A DNA stretch of 64,000 nt, from assembly GCF_020010925.1 (NCBI RefSeq), contig NZ_JAGJBZ010000001.1:1178001-1242000 (forward strand). Reading direction: 5' to 3'. The position numbers were made by a program, and so were the translations under genes. The notes beneath the pieces were generated by a model, which ran no database searches, was not told the origin of the DNA, and worked only from the letters and a program-made list of their open reading frames with translations. Shown one piece after another: positions 16,436-24,891 of this stretch. Origin of the DNA: Streptomyces griseiscabiei (GTDB lineage Bacteria; Actinomycetota; Actinomycetes; Streptomycetales; Streptomycetaceae). Position 1 is the first letter of the stretch. The number at the start of each line of letters is the position of its first letter.

Positions 16436-17977
16436 CTACGTGGTCGTGGCCTCCCCCTTCGTCAGCAACCACTCCTCGTGCAGCGCCCCCAGCGGGATCT
16501 TCGTCTGGAAGATCGGGGTGCCGAAGATGGAGAGCTGGAGGTTGAGGGTGCCGGTGAGGTCGATGCCGCCGTACAGCGCCCAGGAGCCGGAGGCCGAGCC
16601 CGTGCCGTCCGCCGAGCCCTCGGCGGTCGCGTCGGCCTCGGCGCGGAGGTACGGGGCGACGTCGGCGGTGACGCCGACCGTGCCGTAGAGGCCGACCGTC
16701 GCCTCGGCGCCCATGGCCGCCTTGACGTCGCCCACCGCCGTGACCGTCGTCTTCAGCGGCTCACCGGTCATCTTCGACTCGCTGACGCCGGTCCAGCCCT
16801 TGGACCAGGTGAAGTTGCCGCCGACCCGGAAGTCGCCCTTGAGGTCCTGCTCGACGTCGACCGTCACGCGGCCGTCGGCCTCCACCTGGAAGTAGCAGAC
16901 GAGGTCGAGGTTGACGACGATCGGCACCGGGCCGACCTGGATCACGGGGTCGGCGTGCAGTTCGGCGAAGGGGATACGGATCGGCTTGCCGTCGGTCGAG
17001 CCCGCCGCGCGGCCCTTCAGGGACCACTGAGAGGCCCAGTCGCCGGTGAGGCCCAGGAACGCGCCGCCGGGCGAGGAGCCCGTACCGGATCCGGAACCGT
17101 CGTACGAGAAGGCGACCTCGGGGGCGAGCTGGACGAAGCCCTCGACCGACGCGGCGGCCGAGGCGGGGGCGCCCGGCGCGGTCTCCACGGCGGCGCCCAC
17201 GTCGATGCGCAGGCTGCCCAGCGGGAGCTTCGCGCCCTCGGGGCCGAAGGTGAGGTCGCCGGTCTTCGCCCAGGAGACCTTCACGCCCTGGACGAGCGGG
17301 TCGACCTCCATGGTGGACGGGTCGACGGGGACCGTGCCGTCCGCCTCGCTCTCGCCCAGCACCGAGTTGAGCTTGGCCGGCTCCGTCTCGACCGTCGTAC
17401 CGCCGTCCGCGGCGGTCTCGACGACCTCCGTCACCTTGGCCAGTACGCCGTCGGGGGCACCGGGCGCGGGCGCGCTGGCTATGACATCGCCGACCGCCAC
17501 GGCGGCCTTCGGCTTCGCGCCACTCGATCCGGTGTCGGAACCCGCACCGGAATCGGAATCGGAGCCGGAATCGGAGCCGGAGTCGGAGTCGGAGTCGGAG
17601 CCCGGTTCCGTCGACGGCGTTCCGGACGGCGTCGCCGACGCGTCGTCGTCGTCCGAAGTGGCGGACGACGGTGCCGAGATGACCGCCCGGCCGCTCTTCC
17701 GGTCGTACGACGCGACCTTGAGCGCGGACTTCTCGGCCTTGCCCTGGTCGACCGCGTTCGCGTCGGCCACGGCGGTGGGGGTGGCGCCGCCGGTCGGGGC
17801 GGAGACGACGGCGAGTTGTTCCTCGACGGGCCCGGGCTCGGGGGTCTCGGCCGTCCTGGCCGCCGCCTTGTCGACGGTGGAGGGGGAACCATTGGCGGAG
17901 CAGCCGGTGGCCAGCAGGGTCGCGACGGTGATCGCCGACAGTGCCGACACCAGGGCATGTCTTCTGAGCTTGTGCAC
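16436..17977 (-). CDS. Secreted lipoprotein with Ser-Asp-rich linker
   Basis: 513 residues. A basic N-terminus and hydrophobic stretch end in the lipobox LLATGC (about 21-26), so Cys26 should be lipidated and anchored outside the membrane. Residues 120-155 are an acidic GSDSDS repeat linker. The C-terminal two-thirds is beta-rich with alternating small and charged residues and no enzyme motif that I recognise; paired strands such as VGLYGTVGVTADVAPYLRAE suggest a long beta-sheet protein. Function unknown. It is transcribed alone, with a polypyrimidine leader upstream on its coding strand. Confidence 0.85.
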   Translation of the reverse strand: MHKLRRHALVSALSAITVATLLATGCSANGSPSTVDKAAARTAETPEPGPVEEQLAVVSAPTGGATPTAVADANAVDQGKAEKSALKVASYDRKSGRAVISAPSSATSDDDDASATPSGTPSTEPGSDSDSDSGSDSGSDSDSGAGSDTGSSGAKPKAAVAVGDVIASAPAPGAPDGVLAKVTEVVETAADGGTTVETEPAKLNSVLGESEADGTVPVDPSTMEVDPLVQGVKVSWAKTGDLTFGPEGAKLPLGSLRIDVGAAVETAPGAPASAAASVEGFVQLAPEVAFSYDGSGSGTGSSPGGAFLGLTGDWASQWSLKGRAAGSTDGKPIRIPFAELHADPVIQVGPVPIVVNLDLVCYFQVEADGRVTVDVEQDLKGDFRVGGNFTWSKGWTGVSESKMTGEPLKTTVTAVGDVKAAMGAEATVGLYGTVGVTADVAPYLRAEADATAEGSADGTGSASGSWALYGGIDLTGTLNLQLSIFGTPIFQTKIPLGALHEEWLLTKGEATTT

Positions 17978-18018
17978 GCGTGAGTCCTCGGGAGCGGTGA
18001 CAGGGGGGTGCGCTTCAG

Positions 18019-18062
18019 GAGGGAGGAGAAGAGAGGAAGAGAGGAAGAGAGGGGAAGAGGGG
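18019..18062. repeat. Purine-rich AGGAAGAG tandem repeat upstream of the lipoprotein gene
   Basis: Repeated GGAAGAGA units on the plus strand, polypyrimidine on the coding strand, lie in the 5' region of the lipoprotein gene. The tract could slip in length or form triplex-prone DNA; no function is shown. Confidence 0.55.
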
Positions 18063-18229
18063 ATGCAGCGTCCAGGGGGGTGGGGCGCGACAGCACAACT
18101 GCCCGGGAGACAGTGCGTACGCGGTAGTTACCCCTCAGTAGCCATGCATGAGCATGCCAGGCTTACGGGTGCGTCGCGGACCACTTCGCCCACGTCGCGC
18201 CGGTGACGTGGGTCACATTCCCGTACGGT

Positions 18230-18760
18230 GCAACTATCGCCCGCAGCAAGGGAGTTGAGGGGTCCGGCCATCGCCGCGTACAGGCGTCGGGGCGGTGTTC
18301 GAGGTTGCGGGACCAGCTCGCATGGCCGAAGAAGTCGGTCGCCCGGGAGGGCGAGTCGAAGGGGACGGGCCAGCTGTCGATCCAGGCCGCGATGCGGGCG
18401 GGGAGGCCGGGGGTCGGGGGTGCCCGGCCCCGCCTCGATCAGGATCAGGATCAGGGAAGGGAGTGGAGGAGTTCCGGGCGGGCCGCCGCGACGAGGGTGG
18501 CCGTGCGACCGCCGAGCGACCGCCGAGCGACTGGCCCACGAGAGTCGGCGGGGCCCACCCCGGGGCGGCGGCGGCCAGGCCCGGGGCAGCCAGGCCGAGA
18601 CCCTGAATCACCGTCACCGCGCCCCGTACGCAGGCCTCCCGGGCCATGCCAGCCGGGCGTCGCAGTCACCACGCGGTCGCCGTCGGCCAGGAGCGTGCGG
18701 GCGGCTTCCCGCCCCGCCTCCCACCTCACCCTCCATCTCCCTCTCCGCCTCGCCCTCCAT
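18230..18760 (-). pseudogene. Frameshifted alpha/beta hydrolase remnant
   Basis: Reading leftwards, one frame gives TLVGQSLGGR, a nucleophile elbow (GxSxG). After an 11-bp tandem duplication (CGACCGCCGAG twice at 18506-18527, plus strand) the next frame gives RTATLVAAARPELLHSL. After a second short-repeat indel a third frame gives LILIEAGPGTPDPGLPARIA and AWIDSWPVPFDSPSRATDFF. These pieces line up as one alpha/beta hydrolase broken by at least two indels in short repeats. Upstream LLADGDRVVTA may be its beginning. No continuous frame covers the fold, so it is a decayed gene. Confidence 0.6.
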
Positions 18761-19019
18761 CTCACCCTCCGGGTGTGAGCGCGGGCACAGTCGACGCCGA
18801 GCCGCCCACACCTCTCCGACCAGCACTTTCTCCGTCACATTCGACAGGAAACCTGATATTACCCATGGGTCGGGACGTTTGACTCTGGTGAGCTGTGCGC
18901 TTGCTGAGAAGACTCGCCGCACCGCAAGCGACCGCCGGTGATCAGGCCGTGCACACACCTCGCCCGGCCCCGACTCCCCCACGCCCTGTCACGGATCCAC
19001 GCACGAAGGAGTCTTCTGC
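18761..19019. other. Intergenic region ahead of the RNase-like gene
   Basis: I see no gene here. The last 100 bp should hold the promoter of the RNase-like gene; AAGGAG at 19007-19012 is its ribosome site, about 7 nt before the ATG. Confidence 0.5.
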
Positions 19020-19877
19020 ATGAGCGCGACTTCGGGACCGATCAAACCCGCCGAACCACACACCGAACCACACACCGAACCACACACCGCACCACCCACC
19101 GAACCCTCCGGCGGCCAACGCCACAAACGCCGTTCCCGCTGGCTCAGCGGGAAGTTCCTCGCCCTCTTCCTCGCCGTCGCCACCATCCTCGGCGGCGTGA
19201 CCCTGCTGACGACGGAGTCGCAGCAGAAGGCGAGTGCCGCCGTCGACGACGGCAACGGCTTCACCTTTCCCGGCCGTCTCGAAGAGATGGTCGCGTTCTG
19301 GGCGACCAAGGCCTGGCCGACGAACAAGGCCACGTCCTCGGAGCAGGACTCGAACGGCACCACGGCCTTCATCTACCGCGGCGGCAACTACGGCGACCGG
19401 GACGGCCAGCTCACCGCGTTCATCACGGCCAACTTCCCCAACGCGCTGACGCCGACCTTCAACGAGTACGACATCGACTTCCGGCCCACCCGGCGGACCT
19501 CGCGCAACGCCGACCGCATCGTCCGTGACTCGACCAACGGCTTCATCTTCTTCACCGACGACCACTACGCCAACTTCCACCTCTACGCCTACCAGAACCT
19601 CCCCGACGTGGACGACGCCCAGCCGTCGATGCCCGACAACACCTTCACCGTCGAGAACTCCCTCACCCCGGTCGCGGAGGAGACGGCCGGTGACCCGCCG
19701 GCGGGAGGTGACCGCGGCGGCACACCGGACCCGACCGTCTTCGCGCCCGTCGAGGACCCGGACTTCGAGGTCCAGAACAACGATCCGCTGGGCCAGGCCG
19801 ACGAGACGGGTGACCTGATCTACACGCAGATCGGGAGCTTCCTGCTCGGCGCCCTGCTGCTCATCGCCAGCGTGTGA
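19020..19877 (+). CDS. Membrane-tethered RNase Sa/barnase-like protein
   Basis: 285 residues with an AAGGAG site before the ATG. Residues 12-28 contain an EPHT repeat, 45-63 a signal or membrane segment, and 267-284 a second hydrophobic segment at the extreme C-terminus. In between, residues 115-190 match microbial guanyl-specific RNases (RNase Sa, barnase): a TAFIYRGGNYG strand, NEYDIDF with E149 at the catalytic-Glu position, SRNADRIVRD with R162/R166, and FFTDDHYANFHLY with H182 at the catalytic-His position. The E-R-H triad of the family thus appears complete. Such RNases are usually small, free secreted enzymes; a C-terminal membrane anchor is unusual. No barstar-like inhibitor gene is adjacent. 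The alignment was done by eye. Confidence 0.7.
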   Translation: MSATSGPIKPAEPHTEPHTEPHTAPPTEPSGGQRHKRRSRWLSGKFLALFLAVATILGGVTLLTTESQQKASAAVDDGNGFTFPGRLEEMVAFWATKAWPTNKATSSEQDSNGTTAFIYRGGNYGDRDGQLTAFITANFPNALTPTFNEYDIDFRPTRRTSRNADRIVRDSTNGFIFFTDDHYANFHLYAYQNLPDVDDAQPSMPDNTFTVENSLTPVAEETAGDPPAGGDRGGTPDPTVFAPVEDPDFEVQNNDPLGQADETGDLIYTQIGSFLLGALLLIASV

Positions 19878-19956
19878 GAACCGGCCACCGCCTTCGGGGT
19901 TAGCCTCGGTCGACGTCGGTCACGAACGGCATCGTCACGAACAGCAGGAGGCAGAC

Positions 19957-20259
19957 ATGGCGAAGGTTCCCTCGGCGGTGGTGGCCGCGAGCGGGCTCAT
20001 CGGTGGGTACGGGGTGGCCCGCTGGACGAGGAAGCGCCCGCTGGGCGGAGCGGTGCTGGCCGTCGCCGGTGCCGCGGCCGCCCGGCAGTGGCAGCAGGCG
20101 GCCGGGGGCAGGGCGGCGGGGGCGCTGACGGCGGGGTACGTGGCCGCGTTCGCCGGGTCGCACCCGCTGGCGAAGAAGGTGGGCGCCTGGCCCGCGGTGT
20201 TCGGGATGGCCGGGGTGGTGGCGGCGGCCTCCTGGGCGGTGGCCGACCGGAAGGGATAG
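19957..20259 (+). CDS. Small membrane protein
   Basis: 100 residues, with an AGGAGG site before the ATG. It is almost entirely hydrophobic with Gly/Ala-rich helices (about 5-22, 30-45, 53-66, 75-95) and short basic loops (RWTRKRP, HPLAKK). No known family recognised. It follows the RNase-like gene by 80 bp on the same strand but need not share its function. Confidence 0.75.
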   Translation: MAKVPSAVVAASGLIGGYGVARWTRKRPLGGAVLAVAGAAAARQWQQAAGGRAAGALTAGYVAAFAGSHPLAKKVGAWPAVFGMAGVVAAASWAVADRKG

Positions 20260-20365
20260 GTGGACAGAGGGATCGCGGGGTAGGGGGACAGGGGCCACAG
20301 TTCCCCGCGCGGATCCCCCGAAGGGCACGCGCCTTCACCCGACAACGCACCTCGCCCAACGCACC

Positions 20366-21331
20366 CTAGAGACCCCCACCCCCCTCCCCCCGAAACGCCC
20401 GCCGATACGCGTACGGACTCGTCCCCACCACCCTCTTGAAGCGGTCCCGGAACGCCGTCGGGGAGCCGAACCCCGCCTGGGTCGCGATGCGTTCGACCGT
20501 GTGGTCGGTCGACTCCAGCAGATACTGCGCCCGCCGGACCCGTGCCCGGTGCAGCCACTGCAGGGGCGTCGTACCGGTCTGCTCGCGGAAGCGGCGGTTC
20601 AGGGTACGGGCGCTGGTGCCGGCGTGGAGGGCGATGTCGTCCAGGGTCAGATCCCGCTCCACGTTCTCCTCCAGCCAACGCAGCAGGGGCTCCATCGTCG
20701 CGCCCGCCGGGGCCGGAGGCTGGTCCTGGACGATGAACTGGGCCTGGCCGCCCTCCCGTTCGAGCGGCATCACACACATCCGGGCGGTGAACGCGGCGAC
20801 CGCCGAGCCATGGTCCTTGCGGATCATGTGCAGACACATGTCCAGGGCCGCCGCCGCGCCGGCCGAGGTCAGGAACTGGCCGTTGTCGACGTAGAGGACG
20901 TTCGGGTCGACGGTGACGAGGGGGTGGCGGGCCGCCAGGTCGGGGGCCGCGATCCAGTGGGTGGTGGCGCGCAGCCCGTCCAGCAGGCCCGTCGCGGCGA
21001 AGAGGAACGCGCCCACGCAGATCGAGGCGATCCGCGTCCCGCTCGCCGCCGCCGCGTGCAGCGCCTCCGCCACCCCCGGCGGCAACGGCGCGGTCGGGTC
21101 CTCGGTCCCCGGCAGAATGATCGTGTCCGCCTCGGCCAGCGCCTCCAGCCCGTACGGCGCCCGCACGCCGAACGGGCCCGCCTTCACCTCCCCGTCCGCC
21201 GCCGCCGAGCAGACCCGCACCCGGTACGCCTCCCGCCCGTCCGGCAGCCGGGCCCAGCCGAAGGTGTCGACGGGGGCCGACATGTCGAAGGGGATCACGT
21301 TGTCCAGCGCCAGGACGGCCACGGTGTGCAT
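20366..21331 (-). CDS. GlxA-type AraC regulator with DJ-1/PfpI domain
   Basis: 321 residues from ATG 21331. Residues 1-170 are a DJ-1/PfpI amidotransferase-like domain (TVAVLALDNVIPFDMSAP, and SICVGAFLFAATGLLDG with the elbow cysteine). Residues 215-320 are an AraC helix-turn-helix pair (LTLDDIALHAGTSARTLNRR, then VERIATQAGFGSPTAFRDRF). GlxA-family members sense small ligands through the N-terminal domain. The divergent neighbour at 21496 is separated by about 160 bp and could be a target; there is no direct evidence. Confidence 0.9.
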   Translation of the reverse strand: MHTVAVLALDNVIPFDMSAPVDTFGWARLPDGREAYRVRVCSAAADGEVKAGPFGVRAPYGLEALAEADTIILPGTEDPTAPLPPGVAEALHAAAASGTRIASICVGAFLFAATGLLDGLRATTHWIAAPDLAARHPLVTVDPNVLYVDNGQFLTSAGAAAALDMCLHMIRKDHGSAVAAFTARMCVMPLEREGGQAQFIVQDQPPAPAGATMEPLLRWLEENVERDLTLDDIALHAGTSARTLNRRFREQTGTTPLQWLHRARVRRAQYLLESTDHTVERIATQAGFGSPTAFRDRFKRVVGTSPYAYRRAFRGEGGGGL

Positions 21332-21495
21332 GGCGAGAGCGTAGGCGGGCACCGGGTTCCGGCCAAGCGTCAGCGGGCATCCCGCACGCAGGTTGGCCCA
21401 GGATCGTGACCCGCCCTCCCTGATGGCGGGAATCCGTTGGCCTCTGGCAATCCCGCCACTACTCCCCTCCGCGACCACCCCCGTACCGTCCCCCC

Positions 21496-22008
21496 GTGAC
21501 CAAGTTCCTGCTCTCCCTCCACGTCCTCGCCGCGATCATCGCCGTCGGGCCCGTCACCGTCGCGGCCAGCATGTTCCCGCCGAGCGCGCGCAAGGCGCTG
21601 GCCGAACCCGGGAGCGAGCGGGCGGTGTCGGCCGTACGGCTGCTGCACCGGATCTGCCGGGTGTACGGCGGGGTGGGCATCGCCGTACCCGTGCTCGGGT
21701 TCGCCACGGCGATGAGCATGGGGGTGCTGAAGGACACCTGGCTGATCGTGTCGATGCTGCTGACGGCCCTCGCGGCGATGGTCCTGCTGGCTCTGGTGCT
21801 GCCCCGGCAGGAGGAGATCCTGGAGGGGCTCGACGGAGGGAGCGAGGCGACCACCGGTGGGACGCGAACGACCGTCGGTGGGACGCGAACGGCCCTCGGC
21901 CCCGCGGTGACCGCCCGACTCGCCATGTTCACCGGTGTGTTCAACCTGCTGTGGGCGACGGTCACGATCCTGATGATCGTGCGGCCCGGTTCGACCACGG
22001 GAGCGTGA
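21496..22008 (+). CDS. Integral membrane protein (DUF2269-like)
   Basis: 170 residues from GTG 21496. Four hydrophobic helices (about 4-25, 55-72, 77-98 and 141-163). Residues 115-130 carry a duplicated GGTRT segment encoded by a GGTGGGACGCGAACG direct repeat, so this loop varies by short duplications. The helix pattern resembles DUF2269 membrane proteins, but I am not certain. It is divergent from the GlxA-type regulator. Confidence 0.75.
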   Translation: MTKFLLSLHVLAAIIAVGPVTVAASMFPPSARKALAEPGSERAVSAVRLLHRICRVYGGVGIAVPVLGFATAMSMGVLKDTWLIVSMLLTALAAMVLLALVLPRQEEILEGLDGGSEATTGGTRTTVGGTRTALGPAVTARLAMFTGVFNLLWATVTILMIVRPGSTTGA

Positions 22009-22056
22009 CTCGACCCCGCCTTCCCAGCGGTGTCCGGCTGGGTGCATGATCCGGCC

Positions 22057-22557
22057 ATGCATCCACAGCAGTCGCCCTCCCAGACCTACGTCACCTCCGT
22101 GGCCGCCCGTCTCGCCGCCGACGAATGTCAGACCTGGTGGGAGGAGTGGGGTGGGGTGCCCGTGCTCGTGGGGCGGCGGGCCGACTTCCGGCTGCGGTGG
22201 ATGGCGAAGATACATCTGTTCACGGTGGTGGTCGCCGTCCCGGAGATCACGATGCCGACGATCGGCACCTTCACCTTCCAGGCCATGGAGTACGCCAAAC
22301 GCGCCAAGGGCGGGCTGCCGGCCGGTCTGCAGACCGGGATATGCCTGTTCCCCGTGCTGGTCAGCGACCGGGTGGACCCGGCCGCCGTGCAGTGGGCGGA
22401 GGGACAGGCCCGCCACGAGTGGGGCATCACGGCCCGGCCCGTCGTGGTCGACAGCGCGCGCCAGTACGTGGGGCTCTGCCGGCGCAAGGGCTTCGTGGGC
22501 AGGGCCTACGCGTCGCACATGCTCAAGAAGGGCGGGCTCTATCTCGACGGCCGGTGA
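22057..22557 (+). CDS. Hypothetical protein
   Basis: 166 residues from ATG 22057; an in-frame GTG at 22030 has no better support. Soluble alpha/beta composition, with WWEEWGGVPVLVGRRADFRL and TGICLFPVLVSDRVDPAAV as regular strands and GFVGRAYASHMLKKGG at the end. No family recognised. It may be transcribed with the preceding membrane protein (48 bp gap). Confidence 0.75.
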   Translation: MHPQQSPSQTYVTSVAARLAADECQTWWEEWGGVPVLVGRRADFRLRWMAKIHLFTVVVAVPEITMPTIGTFTFQAMEYAKRAKGGLPAGLQTGICLFPVLVSDRVDPAAVQWAEGQARHEWGITARPVVVDSARQYVGLCRRKGFVGRAYASHMLKKGGLYLDGR

Positions 22558-22653
22558 CCCGGACGGCGGCGCCACCCGCCCCTCCACCCATCGCCCCATC
22601 CGCCCGCCCGCACTCCCCCACGTCCCTCACTCCTCCCGCGTCCCCACAACGGC

Positions 22654-23124
22654 TCACCTCTGGGCCCTGATCAGCCACCTCTCGTCCACCGGCTCCGTCC
22701 GGAACCGCCGCGCCACCGAGGCCGCGATCAGCACCCACGCGCCCAGCACCAGCGTGAAGAAGGCCCAGGACAAGGGCCATACGGCCGCGTCCGGGGGCTC
22801 GGTGGGGGCGTGGAAGGACACGTACATCAGGGCGGCCGGCGGGACGGCGACCAGGAGCAACGGCCAGGCCAGGGCGTCCCGGTGGCCGAAGTAGGCCGCG
22901 AGGAGCAGCAGGACGAGGGCGAGGGCGATCACCCCCGTGACGGTCACCGGAGTCGCCTCCGAGAGGGAGCCCTCCAGCTCGGGCCGGTCGCGCAGGTCCC
23001 ACGGCAGACAGAGGCGGTACGCGGCGGCGGCGAGCGCGGCACCGAGCAGGCGCGTCAGCCAGCGTTCGGGCCAGGGGCGCGTGCGCAGCGGTCGGAGCAG
23101 CTTCGGGAGCGGCTTCTCGGTCAT
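22654..23124 (-). CDS. Small multi-pass membrane protein
   Basis: 156 residues from ATG 23124. After a basic N-terminus (LRPLRTRPWPERW), hydrophobic segments lie at about 25-41, 60-78, 84-103 and 115-136, ending with a basic tail (RWLIRAQR). No family recognised. Confidence 0.75.
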   Translation of the reverse strand: MTEKPLPKLLRPLRTRPWPERWLTRLLGAALAAAAYRLCLPWDLRDRPELEGSLSEATPVTVTGVIALALVLLLLAAYFGHRDALAWPLLLVAVPPAALMYVSFHAPTEPPDAAVWPLSWAFFTLVLGAWVLIAASVARRFRTEPVDERWLIRAQR

Positions 23125-23221
23125 GCGTACGAGGTTTCCCGCACCAAGGCCGAGCCGACAGAGTACGGATACTCAGACCGCCCCCCGCATACCCAGAGGA
23201 CTCCGGCCGAGGCCGTGCCCC

Positions 23222-23254
23222 GAAGGGGCGCGGGGAGCCGCGCGACCAGCCCCC
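23222..23254. repeat. Palindromic intergenic element (GGGGCGCGGGGA family), copy 1
   Basis: Contains AAGGGGCGCGGGGAGCCGCG followed by CGACCAGCCCC, the same core as at 27.8, 44.4 and 62.5 kb. It lies between two minus-strand genes. Such copies are common between Streptomyces genes and may act as terminators or be mobile palindromes. Confidence 0.7.
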
Positions 23255-23317
23255 ACGCACCCTCAGCCGACGGATAACCCGAACAACCCTGACAACCCTG
23301 ACAACCCAACCCGCCCC

Positions 23318-24823
23318 CTACCCGGGGCCCTGCGCCGACAGCGGCTCCGCGATGTCCTCCAAGGACCGCCTCTCCGCCCGCACCGCGAGGAACGCCGCCA
23401 CCAGCCCCGCCGCGCACATCAGCCCCGCGCCGATCCGGAAGGCGAGGACCGTGTCGGCGACGACGCCGGACTCGGTCAGCTCGGCGAAGATCAGCGGGCC
23501 GCTGATGCCGCCGGCGGCCGTGCCGAGGGCGTAGAAGAAGGCGATGGCCATGGCGCGGGTCTCCATGGGGAAGACCTCGGAGACCGTCAGATAGGCGCTG
23601 CTCGCTCCGGCCGAGGCGAAGAAGAGGACCACGCACCAGCAGGCCGTCAGGGTCACCTCGTCGAGCGAACCCCGGCTGAAGAGCCAGGCCGTGACGAAGA
23701 GGAGCACACCGGACAGCAGGTAGGTGCCCGAGATCATGATCCGGCGGCCGACCGTGTCGAAGAGCTTGCCGAGCAGCAGCGGGCCCATGAAGTTGCCGGC
23801 GGCGATGAAGGCGAAGTAGTAGCCGGTGTCGGAGGTCGGGACGTCGTAGAACGTGGTGAGGATCGCGCCGAAGCCGAAGGTGATCGCGTTGTAGAGGAAC
23901 GCCTGTCCGATGAAGAGGGAGAAGCCGAGGACGGCGCGGCGGCGGTAGCGGGAGAAGACCGTACGGGCGATCAGCCCGAAGCCGACGGCGCCCCGCTGAT
24001 GGATGGTCATCTCCCGGTCGGGCGGCGGCAGCGCGCTCCCCTTCTCCTCCTCGACCCGCTCCTCCACCTGGTCGACCAGCCGTTCGGCCTCGTGTTCCCG
24101 GCCGTGGATGAGCAGCCAGCGGGGGCTCTCGGGAACGTTCCGGCGGACCAGCAGGATCACCAGGCCCAGCACCACTCCGAGGGCGAAGGTCAGCCGCCAG
24201 CCGACGTTCGCCGGGAAGAGGTCGGTGTTCAGGGCGACGATCGACAGCAGCGAGCCGCCGATCGCGCCCAGCCAGAAACTGCCGTTGATGACGATGTCGA
24301 CGCGCCCCCGGTACTTGGAGGGGATCAGCTCGTCGATCGCGGAGTTGATGGCCGCGTACTCGCCGCCGATACCGAAGCCGGTGAGGAAGCGGAAGAGGAA
24401 GAACCACCAGGTGGAGAAGGAGACGGCGGTCAGCGCGGTGGCCGCCAGATAGACCACCAGGGTCACCATGAACAGCTTCTTGCGGCCGAACCGGTCGGTC
24501 ATATGGCCGAAGAAGAGGGCGCCCGCACAGGCGCCCGCCACATACAGGGCCGCCGCCATGCCCGTGACCTGCGCGGACGAGATCGGCAGCCCGCTGCCCT
24601 CCTCGGAGAGCCGCCCCGCGATATTGCCGACGACGGTCACCTCCAGACCGTCGAGGATCCACACCGTGCCGAGGCCGATGACGACCGTCCAGTGCCAGCG
24701 CGACCAGGGCAGACGGTCCAGGCGCGCCGGCACGGCGGTCGTGATCACACCGAGCGACCCCGGCGACTTCGACGAACCCGGCGACTTCGACGATCCCGGC
24801 GACTTCGGATCAGGGACGGACAT
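23318..24823 (-). CDS. MFS transporter (sugar-porter/metabolite-proton symporter type)
   Basis: 501 residues with twelve predicted membrane helices. The A-motif loop GHMTDRFGRKK lies after helix 2, followed by the RFLTGFGIGGEYAAINSAID helix-4 signature, the VPESPRWLL block of sugar-porter-like transporters, and GKLFDTVGRR between helices 8 and 9. It has a long cytoplasmic loop (about 200-260) and a short KSPGSS repeat at the N-terminus encoded by triplet-like direct repeats. The substrate is not predictable. It is transcribed alone. Confidence 0.9.
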   Translation of the reverse strand: MSVPDPKSPGSSKSPGSSKSPGSLGVITTAVPARLDRLPWSRWHWTVVIGLGTVWILDGLEVTVVGNIAGRLSEEGSGLPISSAQVTGMAAALYVAGACAGALFFGHMTDRFGRKKLFMVTLVVYLAATALTAVSFSTWWFFLFRFLTGFGIGGEYAAINSAIDELIPSKYRGRVDIVINGSFWLGAIGGSLLSIVALNTDLFPANVGWRLTFALGVVLGLVILLVRRNVPESPRWLLIHGREHEAERLVDQVEERVEEEKGSALPPPDREMTIHQRGAVGFGLIARTVFSRYRRRAVLGFSLFIGQAFLYNAITFGFGAILTTFYDVPTSDTGYYFAFIAAGNFMGPLLLGKLFDTVGRRIMISGTYLLSGVLLFVTAWLFSRGSLDEVTLTACWCVVLFFASAGASSAYLTVSEVFPMETRAMAIAFFYALGTAAGGISGPLIFAELTESGVVADTVLAFRIGAGLMCAAGLVAAFLAVRAERRSLEDIAEPLSAQGPG

Positions 24824-24891
24824 GGGCTGGGGCTCCCTCCGCGTCGGGCGCAGTCGGCCGAACCCGACCCGAGTGCCCCCGCGAGCAGGTG

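Noticed and set aside
18228..18982. Several overlapping plus and minus frames around 18.2-19.0 kb as genes
   Set aside because: None carries a fold in one frame; the hydrolase motifs are spread over three minus-strand frames, so a pseudogene explains the region better.
19045..19105. EPHT/ACACCGAACC repeat as a regulatory repeat
   Set aside because: It lies within the coding sequence of the RNase-like protein and encodes a simple peptide repeat.
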